Positions 5,886-6,621 of a DNA stretch of 6,621 nt are shown here, piece after piece (the first letter of the stretch is position 1; each line of letters begins with the position of its first letter). Where the stretch lies: contig CALEPR010000035.1 in assembly GCA_937910665.1 (NCBI GenBank), forward strand, positions 1 through 6,621, in the 5' to 3' direction. A program made the translations under genes and the position numbers. The notes under the pieces were generated by a model that was not told the origin of the DNA, did no database searches, and worked only from the letters and a program-made list of their open reading frames with translations. The stretch is from an uncultured Selenomonadales bacterium. Lineage in GTDB: Bacteria; Bacillota; Negativicutes; Selenomonadales; Selenomonadaceae.

Positions 5886-5890
5886 GGAGG
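5886..5890 (+). promoter_or_regulatory. Ribosome binding site that sets the rep start
   Basis: A full GGAGG lies 8 nt before ATG 5899. A second ATG follows at once (5902), so the start could be either of two adjacent codons. The spacing favours the first. Confidence 0.85.
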
Positions 5891-5898
5891 AATTAAAA

Positions 5899-6621
5899 AT
5901 GATGACAACCACAATTACAACAGCAACAATGTTGACAACTAAGCAGACAGCGGACTTTTTGAAAGTTTCTATCCGCACGTTGAAGTATTGGCGTAAAACT
6001 GGGAAACTTATTCCTGAAGGTAAAGGCGCGAAGGGTGCAAAATTTTATTCAGGGGTGCAACTTTTAGAAGTGCAAAAACTTTTGACAGGTGCAAAAAATT
6101 TCACTGCTAAAGTTCAGGGGTGCAAAAACTTGAATATCGAACTTCAAAAGGGGTGCAAAAATTCAAAGGTGCAAGAATTGAAAAATTGCACGGGTGCAAA
6201 AATTGAAGTTGAAAATCCTGCGACATTAAATAAAACTGTCACGGGGTTTATTAAGAATGTCACACCTTCAATTGATGACACCATTGACCAACCTGTAATG
6301 GGTAAAATTGAAAATTTCGCTGATTCTCAAACTGGGGAAACAAAGAAAAATCCGATGGGGTTTCAGTATCAAACTGCAGACACAAAAAAAGCGACAGATA
6401 ATCCCTCCGCCGACCAAAACAAAAATAATTTCAGTTCAGATGATAGCACAAAATTTACGAAGTTGCAAAATAACCTGCCGAGTGAAATTAGTAGCTTGAA
6501 ACGCTTTATCCCTGTCCGCGATGACGGCAAAGCTCCGTACGGTAAAGGTTGGCAGAATGCTGAAAATCAAAAGTTTTTAAGCGATATTCACACCATTAAC
6601 GCCGCATTTTTTATTGGCAGT
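5899..6621 (+). CDS. Replication protein, 5' part: helix-turn-helix, iteron-bearing linker and start of prim-pol
   Basis: These are residues 1-241 of the 1,073-residue Rep; the last 55 bases repeat 1-55 and the frame continues at 56. Residues 12-62 form a MerR/excisionase-like helix-turn-helix (LTTKQTADFLKVSIRTLKYW, then RKTGKL), a DNA-binding module. Residues 63-200 are a polar linker of low complexity, rich in K, N, T and D and probably disordered. From 202 the prim-pol domain begins with RFIPVRDDGKAPYGKGW, a typical entry motif, and leads to FFIGSEYLALDFDN across the join. Repeats of GGTGCAA lie under residues 46-102. The start is fixed by GGAGG 8 nt upstream. Fusion of a helix-turn-helix to a prim-pol/helicase suggests that one protein both recognises the origin and starts replication. 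The domain calls are strong; the origin-recognition role is inferred. Confidence 0.92.
   Translation, partial: MMTTTITTATMLTTKQTADFLKVSIRTLKYWRKTGKLIPEGKGAKGAKFYSGVQLLEVQKLLTGAKNFTAKVQGCKNLNIELQKGCKNSKVQELKNCTGAKIEVENPATLNKTVTGFIKNVTPSIDDTIDQPVMGKIENFADSQTGETKKNPMGFQYQTADTKKATDNPSADQNKNNFSSDDSTKFTKLQNNLPSEISSLKRFIPVRDDGKAPYGKGWQNAENQKFLSDIHTINAAFFIGS
6034..6202 (+). repeat. Eight iteron-like GGTGCAA repeats inside the rep coding sequence
   Basis: GGTGCAA begins at 6034, 6054, 6088, 6119, 6152, 6168 and 6193, with a variant AGTGCAA at 6069. Most are followed by an A-run, giving GGTGCAAAAA. Spacing between starts is irregular (15-33 nt). Measured from ATG 5899 the copies fall in all three codon phases, encoding Gly-Ala-Lys (6034, 6088, 6193), Gly-Cys-Lys (6119, 6152) and Val-Gln (6054, 6069, 6168). 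An inverted TTGCAC (6186-6191) faces the last copy. The core is shared with the TTGGTGCAA units downstream of rep. Confidence 0.8.
6567..6621. repeat. Terminal direct repeat, right copy: circular junction
   Basis: Identical to positions 1-55; see that entry. It lies within the rep prim-pol domain, and removing one copy restores a single uninterrupted gene. Confidence 0.93.

Larger units (their letters stand above)
5494..5898. other. Non-coding region upstream of rep
   Basis: About 400 bases lie between the cysteine-rich gene and rep. They hold an operon terminator, a 12-bp hairpin, a candidate promoter, AT-rich leader DNA and two GAAAAAATTGCAC repeats near the rep ribosome binding site. A lone AGTGCAA word sits at 5614-5620. 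An opposite-strand frame through 5718-5978 overlaps these signals and the rep start and is not credible. Confidence 0.7.

Noticed and set aside
5718..5978. Minus-strand 86-residue frame over the rep start
   Set aside because: It covers the candidate rep promoter, the ribosome binding site and the first 80 bases of rep. Its hydrophobic run comes from the complement of Thr-rich codons.
6034..6202. Protein-level tandem repeat in Rep
   Set aside because: The DNA word shifts codon phase between copies, so the encoded peptides differ (Gly-Ala-Lys, Gly-Cys-Lys, Val-Gln).
6308..6499. Plus-strand 63-residue frame inside rep
   Set aside because: It is an out-of-frame shadow in the low-complexity linker of rep.

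Overview
The window is a closed circle written as a line. Its last 55 bases (6567-6621) repeat its first 55 exactly, and a long reading frame passes through the junction in phase. The real molecule is therefore best read as a circle of 6,566 bp. It looks like a small cryptic plasmid, or the excised circular form of an integrative element or phage satellite. The DNA is AT-rich, and several genes have strong GGAG/GGAGG ribosome binding sites 7-10 nt before the start, which suggests a low-GC Bacillota host. I cannot name the genus. All recognisable genes are on the + strand. I see no relaxase, capsid, terminase, toxin or resistance gene.

Layout: (1) A 1,073-residue replication protein starts at 5899, crosses the junction and ends at 2554. 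It has an N-terminal helix-turn-helix, a variable linker, a primase-polymerase domain of the RepA/NrS-1 phage type, a PriCT-like domain and a DUF927-type helicase. A terminator follows at 2578-2598. (2) 2555-3412 is non-coding and rich in repeats. It holds a roughly 300-bp imperfect palindrome (2605-2907) built from TTGGTGTAA/TTGGTGCAA units around a 13-bp hairpin, then more direct repeats and a cluster of dyads. This is the best candidate replication origin. (3) 3413-3694 encodes an unrecognised 93-residue protein, followed by a strong terminator with a GAAA tetraloop. (4) An apparent operon at 3898-5493 encodes a complete tyrosine recombinase, an XRE-type regulator and a small cysteine-rich unknown protein. 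It begins at a promoter overlapped by a perfect inverted repeat and ends in a terminator. (5) 5494-5898 is the rep upstream region, with a 12-bp hairpin, a candidate promoter and repeated TTGCAC words.

The most unusual feature is a second repeat cluster inside the rep coding sequence. The word GGTGCAA, or a one-base variant, occurs eight times in 6034-6202 and is read in all three codon phases, so it appears to be kept as DNA rather than as a peptide motif. The same core lies in the downstream palindrome and, inverted, in front of rep. The simplest model is a replicon whose Rep, perhaps through its N-terminal helix-turn-helix, binds one family of sites at the origin, in its own gene and at its own promoter. 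The recombinase and XRE protein would handle multimer resolution or integration and its control. The site model and the recombinase role are inferences.
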